64,000 bases of DNA from the NCBI RefSeq assembly GCF_022637395.1, contig NZ_CP093337.1, positions 2,588,001-2,652,000 of the forward strand, written 5' to 3'. A program made the position numbers and the translations under genes. The notes under the pieces were generated by a model. The model was not told the origin of the DNA. It worked only from the letters and a program-made list of their open reading frames with translations, and did not search any database. This document shows, in pieces, positions 28,732 through 37,072 of this stretch (position 1 is its first letter; each line of letters opens with the position of its first letter). Source of the stretch: Shinella sp. H4-D48 (GTDB taxonomy: Bacteria; Pseudomonadota; Alphaproteobacteria; Rhizobiales; Rhizobiaceae).

Positions 28732-28792
28732 GCGCGATGATAGACATACATTCCCTGTTTGTTCCACCCGGTTTTCTTTGCGCCCCGCCATG

Positions 28793-28802
28793 TTATAGGT
28801 CA
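28793..28802 (+). promoter_or_regulatory. Possible BioR-type operator upstream of bioM
   Basis: TTATAGGTCA matches 8 of 10 positions of the TTATMKATAA signal bound by BioR, the GntR-family biotin regulator of Alphaproteobacteria. It lies 30 bases before the proposed bioM start. The match is incomplete and could be chance or a -10 element. Confidence 0.3.
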
Positions 28803-28832
28803 CTCCGACTTTCGCGAACCGGAAACCTGCTC

Positions 28833-29513
28833 TTGGACATCGTCTTTTCCGCCGCCACGGTGGCCTATGGTGCGCGCACCGCGCTCCAGCCGCTGACGCT
28901 CACGCTGGCTGAGCGACGCATCGGCGTCGTCGGCCTCAATGGATCGGGCAAGACCACCATGGCGCGGCTGATCAACGGCCTCGTCAAGCCGACCGCCGGC
29001 ACAGTGACGGTGGACGGGCTCGATACCGTCGCGGACGAAGCGGCGGCGCGCGGAAAGACCGGCTTCATCTTCCAGAACCCGCAGCACCAGATGATCCTGC
29101 CGATCCTGGCCGAGGATATCGCCTTCGGGCTGAAGAACCGTAAACTCACCAAGGCGGACATCGCCGAGAAGACCGACGCCATCCTCGCCCGCTTCGGCAT
29201 TTCGCATCTCGCCCGCCGGCGTGTGCATGAGCTTTCCGGCGGCGAGACGCAGCTTGGCGCTATCGCCAGCGTGCTCGTGACCGGTCCGGAACTGTTGATC
29301 CTCGATGAGCCGACCAACCAGCTCGACCTGAAGAACCGCGCGCTGATCGAGCGCACCATCGCCGCCCTGCCCGAGCAGGTGCTCGTCATCAGCCACGACC
29401 TCGCACTCATCGAAGGATTCGACCGCGTGCTGGTGTTCCACGAGGGCCGGCTTGCCGCCGATGACACGCCTTCGAACGCCATTGCCGCTTACCGGAAACT
29501 GGCTGCATGCTGA
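28833..29513 (+). CDS. bioM: Biotin ECF transporter ATP-binding protein BioM
   Basis: A 226-residue ABC ATPase that energises biotin uptake. Walker A is GLNGSGKTT (about residue 30), the Q-loop is FQNPQHQM, the signature LSGGETQLGAIASVL and Walker B LLILDEPTNQLD, then the switch histidine in VISHDLALI. The start is taken as TTG 28833 (product begins LDIVFSAATVAYG), with GGAAAC upstream; the open frame to 28737 carries no ABC sequence. It overlaps bioN by seven bases and begins a six-gene run. Confidence 0.92.
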   Translation: MDIVFSAATVAYGARTALQPLTLTLAERRIGVVGLNGSGKTTMARLINGLVKPTAGTVTVDGLDTVADEAAARGKTGFIFQNPQHQMILPILAEDIAFGLKNRKLTKADIAEKTDAILARFGISHLARRRVHELSGGETQLGAIASVLVTGPELLILDEPTNQLDLKNRALIERTIAALPEQVLVISHDLALIEGFDRVLVFHEGRLAADDTPSNAIAAYRKLAAC

Positions 29514-30112
29514 ACGGGCTCGACATCGAGGGTAATTCGCCGCTTCACCGCATGCCGGTGCGCGGGAAGCTTATCCTGCTGTTCACAGCCGCGATCCTGC
29601 TCCTGCTGATCTCGGACCTGCGCATTCTCGTGCCTGCGCTCGCGCTTACCGCACTCCTTTACCTCTCCACCGGCATCGGGCTTAAAGAAGCCTTCCGCCG
29701 CACGCGTTTCGTGCTGTTCACGGTGCTGCTTGTCGCACTCGCGAACTACCTGTTCCATTCGGTACACGAGGCGCTCGTCGTATTTTGCCGGCTGTCGGCA
29801 CTGGTGCTGCTGGCCGCTGCCGTGACCGCGACGACGGGCATTTCCGCCTTCATGGACGAGATTACGCGGCTGATCACCCCGCTCGAACGGTTCGGCTTCG
29901 TGCGGGCGGCGGATGTCAGCCTGGCGGTCGGTCTCGTCATTCGCTTCGTACCCGAGATCTTTGCGCGTTACGGCGAGATTGCCGACGCGCACAGGGCGCG
30001 CGGCCTGCGTGTGCGGCCACTCACGATGCTCGTTCCGCTTATCATCCTGACATTGAAGGATGCCGACACGATCGCCATGGCGATTGACGCCCGCGGTTTT
30101 CGGCGGCACTAA
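29507..30112 (+). CDS. bioN: Biotin ECF transporter transmembrane protein BioN
   Basis: A 201-residue membrane protein of the CbiQ/EcfT family, the scaffold that links the ATPase to the substrate-binding BioY. It has about four to five hydrophobic helices. The coupling-helix motifs of EcfT proteins are visible as AHRARGLR and DARGFRR near the C-terminus (Ala-Arg-Gly type). It overlaps bioM by seven bases and lies 32 bases before bioY. Confidence 0.93.
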   Translation: MLNGLDIEGNSPLHRMPVRGKLILLFTAAILLLLISDLRILVPALALTALLYLSTGIGLKEAFRRTRFVLFTVLLVALANYLFHSVHEALVVFCRLSALVLLAAAVTATTGISAFMDEITRLITPLERFGFVRAADVSLAVGLVIRFVPEIFARYGEIADAHRARGLRVRPLTMLVPLIILTLKDADTIAMAIDARGFRRH

Positions 30113-30144
30113 ACCCTCTCTTTACTGTTTTTGGGGATTCAGAC

Positions 30145-30708
30145 GTGACCACAAGAGACATCGTGCTTGTTGCCCTCTTCGCCGCCATCATGGTGGTTCT
30201 GGGCCTGTTGCCGCCGATCACGCTCGGCTTCATTCCCGTGCCGATCACGGCGCAATCGCTCGGCCCGATGCTCGCCGGCTGCATTCTCGGCGCACGACGC
30301 GGTTCCGCCGCCATGTTGCTCGTGCTCCTGCTCGTCGCGATAGGTCTTCCGGTCCTTTCCGGCGGTCGCGGTGGGCTGGCGATCTTTGCCGGACCGACCG
30401 CCGGCTATATCATCGGCTGGGTGGTCGGTGCGTTTGTCTGCGGCCTGATCGCCGAACGCCTCGTGAGGGAAGACCAGTCGGAACTCTCGCAGTTCATTTC
30501 CTTCCTAGTGGCATCGGTGATCGGCGGCATCGGCATCGTCTATCTCTTCGGCATGCCCTGGCTCGCCTATATGAGCGGCAAGGCCTTTTTCGAAACGGCT
30601 GCCGCATCGCTGGTTTTCCTGCCGGGCGACCTGATCAAGGCGTTCGTCGCCATGCTCGCTGCACGCGCGGTGCTTGCCGGCTATCCGCTCCTGCCGCAGC
30701 GCGCCTGA
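30145..30708 (+). CDS. bioY: Biotin transporter substrate-binding component BioY
   Basis: A 187-residue six-helix membrane protein that binds biotin in the membrane. The BioY features are PITLGFIPVPITAQSLGPML near the N-terminus, the glycine-rich GGRGGLAIFAGPTAGYIIG, and PGDLIKA near the C-terminus. It starts with GTG, with GGGGA nine bases upstream. With bioM and bioN it makes the three-part biotin importer. The next gene, an acyl-CoA ligase, starts four bases after its stop. Confidence 0.95.
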   Translation: MTTRDIVLVALFAAIMVVLGLLPPITLGFIPVPITAQSLGPMLAGCILGARRGSAAMLLVLLLVAIGLPVLSGGRGGLAIFAGPTAGYIIGWVVGAFVCGLIAERLVREDQSELSQFISFLVASVIGGIGIVYLFGMPWLAYMSGKAFFETAAASLVFLPGDLIKAFVAMLAARAVLAGYPLLPQRA

Positions 30709-30712
30709 GCCG

Positions 30713-32200
30713 ATGCCGCTTTCCGGCGCCATCGAACGGCACGCCGCACGCATTCCGCAGAACCCGGCTTTCCATCTGGAGGACCGGGTTCTTTCCTATG
30801 GGGGGCTGGCCGTCACCGCGCGGACGTGCCACAGCGCCTTCACGACGCTTGCCCCGGAAGGCCGGAGTGTCATCGGCCGCAAGACACGCCTGATCGCGCT
30901 CGTTTGCGGCAACCACCTGCTCTTCCCAGCCGCCTTCATTGCCGCAACGGCCGGCAACAATTGCGTGGCGCTGATCGATCCACATCTGCCGGACGCGATG
31001 CGCGGCCGGATGCTGGAGAAGCTCGCGCCCGATATCGTGGTGACGGCGCAGGGCGACGGACTTCTCGCCAGTGCTTCCCGCACGGGCGGGTCACAGCGCC
31101 TCGCCGAATGCGCGACCACCGACGCGCCGCCGCTGCCCGAGGGCCACGACGACGATCCATTCCTCATCGTCTTCACGTCCGGCACCACGGCCGATCCGAA
31201 ACCGATCATCCGCGACCGCCGCTCATGGCGCATCAGCCTTTCGGCAGGCGCACCGTTCTTCGGCATCGATATCGAAACCCACAGTTATGCCCCCGGCCCC
31301 CTCGCCCATGGGCTTGCGCTCTATGCGATGACCGAAACGCTGCTTGGCGGCGCGACCTTCCATTCGGCCACGCATTTCGATGCGGTCAGCGCCCGCGAGA
31401 CGATGCGCACGGCGACCATTCGCCGCCTCGTTCTGGTACCGACCATGCTGCGCCGGCTCTGCGAGGGGCCGCCGGTTGCGAGCGTCGAGGCCATCACCGT
31501 GGCGGGCGCCAAGCTGACCGCGGGCGACCATGCGCTCAGCCGAAAACACTTCCCGAAGGCAGACCTGCGCGAATATTACGGGGCTTCCGAATTGGGCTTC
31601 ATTACCGTCACGCAACCGGATGCCGCGGCATCATCGACCGCCGTCGGCCATGCCTTTCCAGGTGTCATGGTCTCGGTTCTCGATGAGGCCGGCGCTCCCG
31701 TGACGGCAGGCGAAACGGGCACGATCTTCGTGCAAAGCCCGCTGGTTGCCACGGGTTATCTCGGTGCGGGCGATGGCGCGGGGCTTAAGCGTTTCGGTGC
31801 GCTCGCGACCGTCGGCGACCTCGGCTTTCTCGACGCTGATGGCACGCTGCACCTGCTCGGCCGGTCCGGCGGCATGGTGCTTTCAGGCGGCAACAACATC
31901 TACCCGTCCGAGGTGGAAGCGGCCCTGCTTGGCCTTGCCTGCGTGCGCGCTGCCCATGTCTTCGGCTGCGACCACGCCGATCTCGGCAGCGAACTCGTTG
32001 CCGTGATAGAACCATCGGAAGCCGGTCTTGCGGCAGAAGACCTGCAGGCCGCGATGGCCGCGTTGCTGCCGCGCTACAAGCAGCCGCGCCGGATCTGGCA
32101 GTGCCAGACGATGCCGGTCACGCCCTCCGGCAAGGTGGCGGCCAAGACTGTGCGGCAGTGGGTTGCGGAGGACAACGATGCGCTCGAACGCCTCTTCTGA
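30713..32200 (+). CDS. AMP-binding acyl-CoA ligase/synthetase family protein
   Basis: A 495-residue ANL-superfamily enzyme that activates a carboxylic acid as acyl-AMP and probably transfers it to CoA. Motifs are IVFTSGTTADPKP (phosphate-binding loop, about residue 150), YYGASELGF, GDLGFLDADGTLHLLGR, and the catalytic lysine in TPSGKVAAK near the end. The acid is not known. It starts four bases after bioY and overlaps the thiolase gene by 23 bases, so it is in the biotin-uptake operon. A role in activating a dicarboxylic or medium-chain acid related to the biotin precursor is a hypothesis only. Confidence 0.85.
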   Translation: MPLSGAIERHAARIPQNPAFHLEDRVLSYGGLAVTARTCHSAFTTLAPEGRSVIGRKTRLIALVCGNHLLFPAAFIAATAGNNCVALIDPHLPDAMRGRMLEKLAPDIVVTAQGDGLLASASRTGGSQRLAECATTDAPPLPEGHDDDPFLIVFTSGTTADPKPIIRDRRSWRISLSAGAPFFGIDIETHSYAPGPLAHGLALYAMTETLLGGATFHSATHFDAVSARETMRTATIRRLVLVPTMLRRLCEGPPVASVEAITVAGAKLTAGDHALSRKHFPKADLREYYGASELGFITVTQPDAAASSTAVGHAFPGVMVSVLDEAGAPVTAGETGTIFVQSPLVATGYLGAGDGAGLKRFGALATVGDLGFLDADGTLHLLGRSGGMVLSGGNNIYPSEVEAALLGLACVRAAHVFGCDHADLGSELVAVIEPSEAGLAAEDLQAAMAALLPRYKQPRRIWQCQTMPVTPSGKVAAKTVRQWVAEDNDALERLF

Positions 32201-33359
32201 TCCCGACCGCATCCCCGTCGTCGCAGCGGCGTTGCGCACACCGATCGGCCGCATCAACGGCACGCTGGCCGCCATCGAGCCGGCAAGCCTGGCCGCACCG
32301 CTCATCCGCCGGATCCTGACCGAAACGGGCCTTGCACCCGATGCGGTGGATGACGTGATCCTCGGCAATGCCGCCAATAGTGCCGGTAACCTCGCGCGCC
32401 TCGCCGGGCTGGAGGCCGGGCTGCCGGTCGCCGTGCCCGGCCTGACGGTGGACCGCCAGTGCGGCTCGGGGCTGGAGGCGATCGCGCTGGCTGCACGGCT
32501 CGTCCAGGCAGGCGCCGGGCGCTTCTACCTGGCCGGCGGCACGGAAAGCACCAGCCGCGCGCATCTGCGGCTGCGCCCGCCGATGGTGCCCGGCGGGGCG
32601 CCTGAACCCGTGCCGCGCGCCCGTATGGCGCCGGATTCCATTGGCGACCCCGACATGGGGATCGCCGCCGAAAACGTCGCCGCCCATGCTGGCATCAGCC
32701 GCGCCCGGCAGGACGCCTTCGCGCTCGAAAGCCACCGCCGCGCGGTGGCGGCGCGGAAGGCCGGGCGGTTCGATAGCGAGATCGTGCCGATCGAGACCCC
32801 AACCGGCCTCGTCACGCGGGACGAATGCCCGCGCGAAAACACCTCGCTTGAGAAACTTGCCGGCCTGAAACCCGCCTTCCGGCCGGATGGCACCGTGACC
32901 GCGGGCAATGCCTGCCCGGTCAATGACGGGGCATCGGTCGTGCTCGTCACGTCGCTGGCGGGTGCGCGAGCGCTCGGCCTGACCGTTCTCATGGAGATCG
33001 TGGACAGCGTCACCGTCGGCGTCGATCCGAACCTGCTGGGGCTTGGTCCCGTGCCGGCCGTGCACAAGCTTGCGGCACGCAATCCCGGCCTCGATGCCGT
33101 AAGCGTACCCTTTCTTGAGTTTAATGAAGCCTTCGCCGCGCAGGTGCTGGCCTGCCTGGATTCCCTCGGCGTCGACCCCGCCGCGGTCAATCGCGATGGC
33201 GGAGCGCTGGCGCTCGGCCATCCCTATGGTGCCTCCGGAGCGATCCTCGTCACGCGGCTTTTCGCGCAGATGCGCGATGCCGCCGAGGACACCGCGGGTT
33301 TGGCGATGATGGGCATCGGCGGCGGCATGGGCATCGCCACGCTTTTCCGGAAGGCATGA
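32178..33359 (+). CDS. Thiolase family protein lacking the C-terminal catalytic cysteine
   Basis: A 393-residue thiolase-superfamily protein. The nucleophilic cysteine is present in DRQCGSGLEA (about residue 95), as are FNEAFAAQ and the histidine motif GGALALGHPYGASGA. The C-terminal motif normally reading C-x-G-G-G is MMGIGGGMG here, so the acid/base cysteine is replaced by glycine. This may change the activity (for example slow or different Claisen chemistry) or mark loss of it. A strong TGCGGAGG site precedes ATG 32178. It is the fifth gene of the bioM operon and overlaps the GFA gene by four bases. Confidence 0.85.
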   Translation: MRSNASSDPDRIPVVAAALRTPIGRINGTLAAIEPASLAAPLIRRILTETGLAPDAVDDVILGNAANSAGNLARLAGLEAGLPVAVPGLTVDRQCGSGLEAIALAARLVQAGAGRFYLAGGTESTSRAHLRLRPPMVPGGAPEPVPRARMAPDSIGDPDMGIAAENVAAHAGISRARQDAFALESHRRAVAARKAGRFDSEIVPIETPTGLVTRDECPRENTSLEKLAGLKPAFRPDGTVTAGNACPVNDGASVVLVTSLAGARALGLTVLMEIVDSVTVGVDPNLLGLGPVPAVHKLAARNPGLDAVSVPFLEFNEAFAAQVLACLDSLGVDPAAVNRDGGALALGHPYGASGAILVTRLFAQMRDAAEDTAGLAMMGIGGGMGIATLFRKA

Positions 33360-33763
33360 GGACCGACATGCGCAAGACGATCTATTCCGGCGGCTGCCTG
33401 TGCGGCGCGATCCGCTTCGAGGCAACGGCGCCCGCGGAAAAGCCGCACACCTGCTCCTGCCGGTTCTGCCAGCAGCATACCGGCGCACCGACCGCCGCCT
33501 GGGTGGAGTTTCCGGCCGAGCGCGTGGCATGGACGGGCACGGGCGGAAAGCCGTCGACCTGGCGGTCCTCGGATTATTCCAGCCGCGCCTTCTGCCCGAC
33601 CTGCGGCAGCTCGCTCGGCGCCTTCGACGACGATCCGGTCGTGGCGCTCCTCATCGGCGGCTTCGACGATCCGCGCAATCCTGCGCTTGCGCCGCAGTAC
33701 CATTCCTTCGAGGATTGCCGGCCGGACTGGCTTTCCGTGGAGACGGCCTCAGGCGAGGAATAA
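33356..33763 (+). CDS. GFA family (Mss4-like zinc) protein
   Basis: A 135-residue protein with the GFA-family zinc cysteines in order: GGCLCGAIRF, CSCRFCQQHTGAP and FCPTCGSSLGAF. The family was named for glutathione-dependent formaldehyde activation but most members have no proven activity. The ATG at 33356 overlaps the thiolase stop (ATGA) and has GGAAGG upstream; the ATG at 33368 with GAGGAC upstream is equally possible. It is the last gene of the bioM-led run and is convergent with, and slightly overlapping, the thioesterase gene. Confidence 0.87.
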   Translation: MRTDMRKTIYSGGCLCGAIRFEATAPAEKPHTCSCRFCQQHTGAPTAAWVEFPAERVAWTGTGGKPSTWRSSDYSSRAFCPTCGSSLGAFDDDPVVALLIGGFDDPRNPALAPQYHSFEDCRPDWLSVETASGEE

Positions 33764-34150
33764 CTTCAGCCAGTCGCGCACCGGCTGCGGAACATTGACC
33801 GGCTGACGGCCAGCGGGATCGACGGCGACCCAGACGATCTCGAGATCCGCGACAGGGCGCCCTTCGGATGAAACAGCCACGGCAAAGGTGAGCGAGGTTG
33901 CGCCCATTCGCGTGACCGAGACCTTGAAGCGCGCGAGATCGTCCAGTTTCAAGCCCCGATGGAAGATGCAGCCGGACTTGCGCACGAGATAGACAGGATC
34001 GCCCGCGTCTTCGGGCCGGTGACGCCACAGGCCCGCGACCGCTGCCTCGGCATGGGCATAATAGGCGGCATTGTGCATGTGGCCGTGCATGTCTATATCG
34101 CGGAACGGTATCCTGATATCGCTGGCCGTGATGTCTGCCGCCTGTTCCAC
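33749..34150 (-). CDS. Acyl-CoA thioesterase (hotdog fold, 4HBT type)
   Basis: A 133-residue hotdog-fold thioesterase. The motif RDIDMHGHMHNAAYYAHAEAA at residues about 17-37 is a 4HBT active-site segment (Asp-xx-xGH-xxN-xxY). The start is placed at GTG 34150 with GGGA upstream, because the frame further upstream lies wholly inside the divergent oxidoreductase gene and has no family similarity. It overlaps the GFA gene's end by 15 bases in convergent orientation. Substrate unknown; its closeness to an acyl-CoA ligase and thiolase is suggestive. Confidence 0.82.
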   Translation of the reverse strand: MEQAADITASDIRIPFRDIDMHGHMHNAAYYAHAEAAVAGLWRHRPEDAGDPVYLVRKSGCIFHRGLKLDDLARFKVSVTRMGATSLTFAVAVSSEGRPVADLEIVWVAVDPAGRQPVNVPQPVRDWLKLFLA

Positions 34151-34171
34151 GTCGTATCCCGGGGTTAGACC

Positions 34172-35122
34172 ATGCTTCGTGCCGTTGTTAAAGCCTTCGG
34201 CGACCCCCGGCAAGTGATCGACCTCGAAGAGGCCGATCCCGTCGCTCCCGGCCCGGGCGATGTGGAAATCCGAATCCATCGCGCGGCGATCAATCCCTCC
34301 GATCTCATCCCCGTCACCGGCGCCTATCGCAGCCGCACCGTCCTGCCCTTCGTGCCGGGCTTCGAGGGCGTGGGTGAAATCATGAGCCTCGGCACCGACG
34401 TCACCGGATTGTCCATCGGCCAGCGCGTGCTGCCGATCGGCGCGAGCGGGCTCTGGCAGCAGCGGCTCGTGCGCCCGGCGAACTGGTGCTTTGCCGTGCC
34501 GGATGACCTTTCCGACGATCAGGCCGCCATGGCCTATGTGAACCCGCTCACGGCCTTCCGGCTTATCGACGCCGTGCAGGCGCATTTCGGCAAGGCTGGC
34601 GTCCGGCGCATCGGCGTGACTGCCGCAGCCTCCGCCATCGGCCGGATGCTGCTCGTCCTGCTGGCCGAGGCCGGGTTCCATCCCGTCGCTCTCGTGCGCA
34701 GTGCTGCGACCGCCGAACGTCTTGCCGAAACCTTCGCCGGAGAGATCGCCGTAAGGGTGGCGCCCGATCTCGATGCCGTGCTCGATGCGGTCGGCGGCGA
34801 GGCTGGCAATGAGCTGTTCCGGCAGGTCAGGGCCGGCGGCGCGTTCATCCAGTACGGCGCGCTTTCCGGTGCGCAGCTCGACCCGGCGCTGGTGACGGAA
34901 AGGCGCGAGGCGGTGGCGTTCTCCTTCCTCTGGCTGCGCAACTGGGTGCATGCCGCCCCGCGCGCCGATATCGAGGCCGCCTTCGCGCGCAGCTTTGCGG
35001 GCATTCGTGCCGGCGTGCTGGGTTCGTCCGTCGATGGGGTCTACGCGCTCTCGGAGCTTGCCGCTGCACTTGCTCGTCAGGACGACCCGGCGCGCACCGG
35101 CAAGGTGCTTCTTGCGCCATGA
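34172..35122 (+). CDS. Zinc-independent MDR oxidoreductase (quinone reductase/2-enoyl thioester reductase-like)
   Basis: A 316-residue medium-chain dehydrogenase/reductase. The N-terminal GroES-like part has INPSDLIPVTGAY and PFVPGFEGVGE; the Rossmann part contains MAYVNPLTAFRL and TAAASAIGRMLLVLLAEAG. There is no zinc-binding cysteine cluster, so it groups with NADPH-dependent quinone or enoyl-thioester reductases. It is divergent from the thioesterase gene with 21 bases between starts, so their promoters overlap. Confidence 0.85.
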   Translation: MLRAVVKAFGDPRQVIDLEEADPVAPGPGDVEIRIHRAAINPSDLIPVTGAYRSRTVLPFVPGFEGVGEIMSLGTDVTGLSIGQRVLPIGASGLWQQRLVRPANWCFAVPDDLSDDQAAMAYVNPLTAFRLIDAVQAHFGKAGVRRIGVTAAASAIGRMLLVLLAEAGFHPVALVRSAATAERLAETFAGEIAVRVAPDLDAVLDAVGGEAGNELFRQVRAGGAFIQYGALSGAQLDPALVTERREAVAFSFLWLRNWVHAAPRADIEAAFARSFAGIRAGVLGSSVDGVYALSELAAALARQDDPARTGKVLLAP

Positions 35123-35192
35123 CCGTTGAAAAGGCGTGGACACCGGCCCATTTCCCGTGGACCGCGCCAACCGCAATGGATAGCTTCCGGCC

Positions 35193-36119
35193 ATGACGAC
35201 GTTCCTTTTCGAGAACCCGATCTTCCTTGAGCATCACACGCCCGAGGGCCACCCGGAGCGGTCCGACCGCATCCGTGCGCTCAACCTTGCGCTGGAGCAT
35301 GAGCGTTTCGCACCGCTGGTGCGCGAGAAAGCGCCGCAGGCGAACGAGGATTTCGTGCTGCTTGCCCATCCCGAAAGCCATCTGCGCGCGGTGATGGACG
35401 TGATCCCCGAGGAAGGCATCAACCACTTCGAGGCTGACACCCATGCCAGTCCCGCAAGCCTACAGGCGGCGCTGACCGGCGTCGGCGGCGCGGTGGCGGC
35501 TGTCGATGCGGTCTTTTCCGGCAAGGCCGACAACGCCTTCGTCGCGGCGCGTCCGCCCGGCCACCACGCCGAGCGTGAAAAGGCAATGGGCTTCTGCTTC
35601 TTCAACAATGCCGCAATCGCCGCCCGCCATGCGCAGAAGGTCCATGGCGCCGAGCGTGTCGCCATCGTGGATTGGGACGTGCACCACGGCAACGGCACGC
35701 AGGATATCTTCTTCAACGAGCCCTCGGTGCTGTTCTGTTCGACACACCAGATGCCGCTCTATCCCGGTACCGGCGCGAAGGATGAGACCGGTGCTGGCAA
35801 CATCGTCAATGCGCCGCTCTCCCCGAACGACGGCAGCGACCATTTCCGCGAGGCCTTCAAGTCGCGCGTGCTGCCGCGTGTCGCCGATTTCAGGCCGGAC
35901 CTGATCATCATCTCCGCCGGCTTCGATGCGCACCACCGCGACCCGCTGGCGCAGATCAATCTCGTCGCCGAAGATTTCGACTGGGCGACGGCAAGACTGA
36001 TGGAACTCTCGGAAAAGTCGGCCAATCATCGCGTCGTCAGCCTGCTGGAAGGCGGCTACGACCTCGAGGGCCTTGCCGAATCCGCCGCCACCCATATCTT
36101 TCGCCTGATGAGAGGCTGA
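35193..36119 (+). CDS. Histone deacetylase family protein (acetoin utilization/AcuC-like)
   Basis: A 308-residue zinc deacetylase of the arginase-deacetylase superfamily. Active-site motifs are [20 protein letters not shown] (charge-relay histidines), [16 protein letters not shown] (zinc Asp and His) and [12 protein letters not shown] (second zinc Asp). The bacterial substrates are probably acetylated small molecules such as polyamines, or acetyl-lysine; neither can be told from sequence. It is followed two bases later by xseB, so the two are cotranscribed, a common rhizobial pairing. Confidence 0.93.
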   Translation: MTTFLFENPIFLEHHTPEGHPERSDRIRALNLALEHERFAPLVREKAPQANEDFVLLAHPESHLRAVMDVIPEEGINHFEADTHASPASLQAALTGVGGAVAAVDAVFSGKADNAFVAARPPGHHAEREKAMGFCFFNNAAIAARHAQKVHGAERVAIVDWDVHHGNGTQDIFFNEPSVLFCSTHQMPLYPGTGAKDETGAGNIVNAPLSPNDGSDHFREAFKSRVLPRVADFRPDLIIISAGFDAHHRDPLAQINLVAEDFDWATARLMELSEKSANHRVVSLLEGGYDLEGLAESAATHIFRLMRG

Positions 36120-36121
36120 CC

Positions 36122-36376
36122 ATGAACACCCCCACCCCCGCCACCGATGTCTCGGCGCTGTCCTTCGAGCAGGCCGTCGAGGAACTGGAAAAGATCGTCG
36201 CGGCGCTCGAGCGCGGCGACGTGCCGCTTGACCGCTCCATCGAGATCTATGAGCGCGGTGAAGCGCTGAAGAAACATTGCGAGACGCTGCTTTCGGCCGC
36301 CGAGAACCGCATCGAGAAGATCCGCCTCGACCGCGCCGGCAAGCCGCAGGGCACCGAACCGCTCGACGGCGCGTAA
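36122..36376 (+). CDS. xseB: Exodeoxyribonuclease VII small subunit
   Basis: An 84-residue helical protein with the XseB signature [40 protein letters not shown]. It binds several copies to the large subunit XseA, which is not in this window, to form the single-strand exonuclease. It starts two bases after the deacetylase stop. In many relatives xseB is followed directly by dxs; here about 2.8 kb of other genes lies between. Confidence 0.95.
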   Translation: MNTPTPATDVSALSFEQAVEELEKIVAALERGDVPLDRSIEIYERGEALKKHCETLLSAAENRIEKIRLDRAGKPQGTEPLDGA

Positions 36377-36420
36377 GGGCCAATCTCGACCGTCGTTTCG
36401 CCTTGTGGTAGAATTCAGCC

Positions 36421-36729
36421 ATGACCAGAGACGAGATCATCGCCAAGCTTGTGGAGCACCGTGCCGAACTTGAGGCGGCGGGGGCGGAGCACGTTTCGCT
36501 GTTCGGTTCGGTGGCGCGGGGCGATGATACGACGGAGTCTGATGTCGATGTGCTGATCAAGCTCTCGGAACCGGTCCGGCAATCGGGTTTCGGTTATTTC
36601 GGCGTGCTTGCCGATCTCAAAAGCATGATCGAAAAGTTCACCGGGCGCGCGGTCGATGTTCTTCCCGAGCCGATCCGGAAAGACAAGCTCCGTAAAAATG
36701 TCGAGCGAGAGCGGGTCATTGCCTTCTAA
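36421..36729 (+). CDS. MntA-like minimal nucleotidyltransferase (antitoxin type)
   Basis: A 102-residue minimal nucleotidyltransferase. The catalytic pattern GSVARG followed by DVDVLI (LFGSVARGDDTTESDVDVLI) is intact at about residues 34-53. In MntA/HepT toxin-antitoxin pairs such a protein AMPylates the HepT toxin to silence it. The overlap with the next gene (32 bases, different frame) supports this pairing. It lies 44 bases after xseB, has its own GTAGAATTC-rich leader, and interrupts the usual xseB-dxs neighbourhood. Confidence 0.88.
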   Translation: MTRDEIIAKLVEHRAELEAAGAEHVSLFGSVARGDDTTESDVDVLIKLSEPVRQSGFGYFGVLADLKSMIEKFTGRAVDVLPEPIRKDKLRKNVERERVIAF

Positions 36730-37072
36730 ACGGCCTAAGGCAAGGCTTTTGGATATCGTCGAGAATGCTATAAGCATCCTCGACTACACCGCCGGCCTGG
36801 ATCGGCAGGCTTTCAGTGGCAATAGGCTGATCCGCGATGCGGTGGAGAGATGCCTGGAACGGATATCCGAAGCCGCGAGCAAGCTTGGTTCCACCGCCGA
36901 GACGCTTCTGCCACACCACCCCTGGCGGCACACTCATGACTTGGGCAGCATCCTTCGTCATGCCTACGACAGCGTCGATGAGGAAGTCGTCTGGTCGATC
37001 GTAACCAAACAGTTGCCCGCTTTGATCATTAATGCGCGAAACGCCGCAGCAAATCTTCCCGACGACACCTGA
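36698..37072 (+). CDS. HepT-like DUF86 protein (putative toxin)
   Basis: A 124-residue helical protein of the DUF86/HepT type, partner of the MntA-like gene. The C-terminal region PWRHTHDLGSILRHAYDSVDEEVVW is the HEPN-like segment; the RHAY tetrad and following tyrosine site are where AMPylation occurs in studied systems. The canonical R-x4-6-H spacing is not exact: it follows the DUF86 variant with LRHxY. Start ATG 36698 lies within the mntA-like gene, giving translational coupling. Toxicity is inferred, not shown. Confidence 0.82.
   Translation: MSSESGSLPSKRPKARLLDIVENAISILDYTAGLDRQAFSGNRLIRDAVERCLERISEAASKLGSTAETLLPHHPWRHTHDLGSILRHAYDSVDEEVVWSIVTKQLPALIINARNAAANLPDDT

Noticed and set aside
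34151-35194. A 348-codon upstream extension of the thioesterase frame.
   Set aside because: It lies entirely antisense to the MDR oxidoreductase gene and lacks thioesterase features; GTG 34150 gives a normal-length protein.
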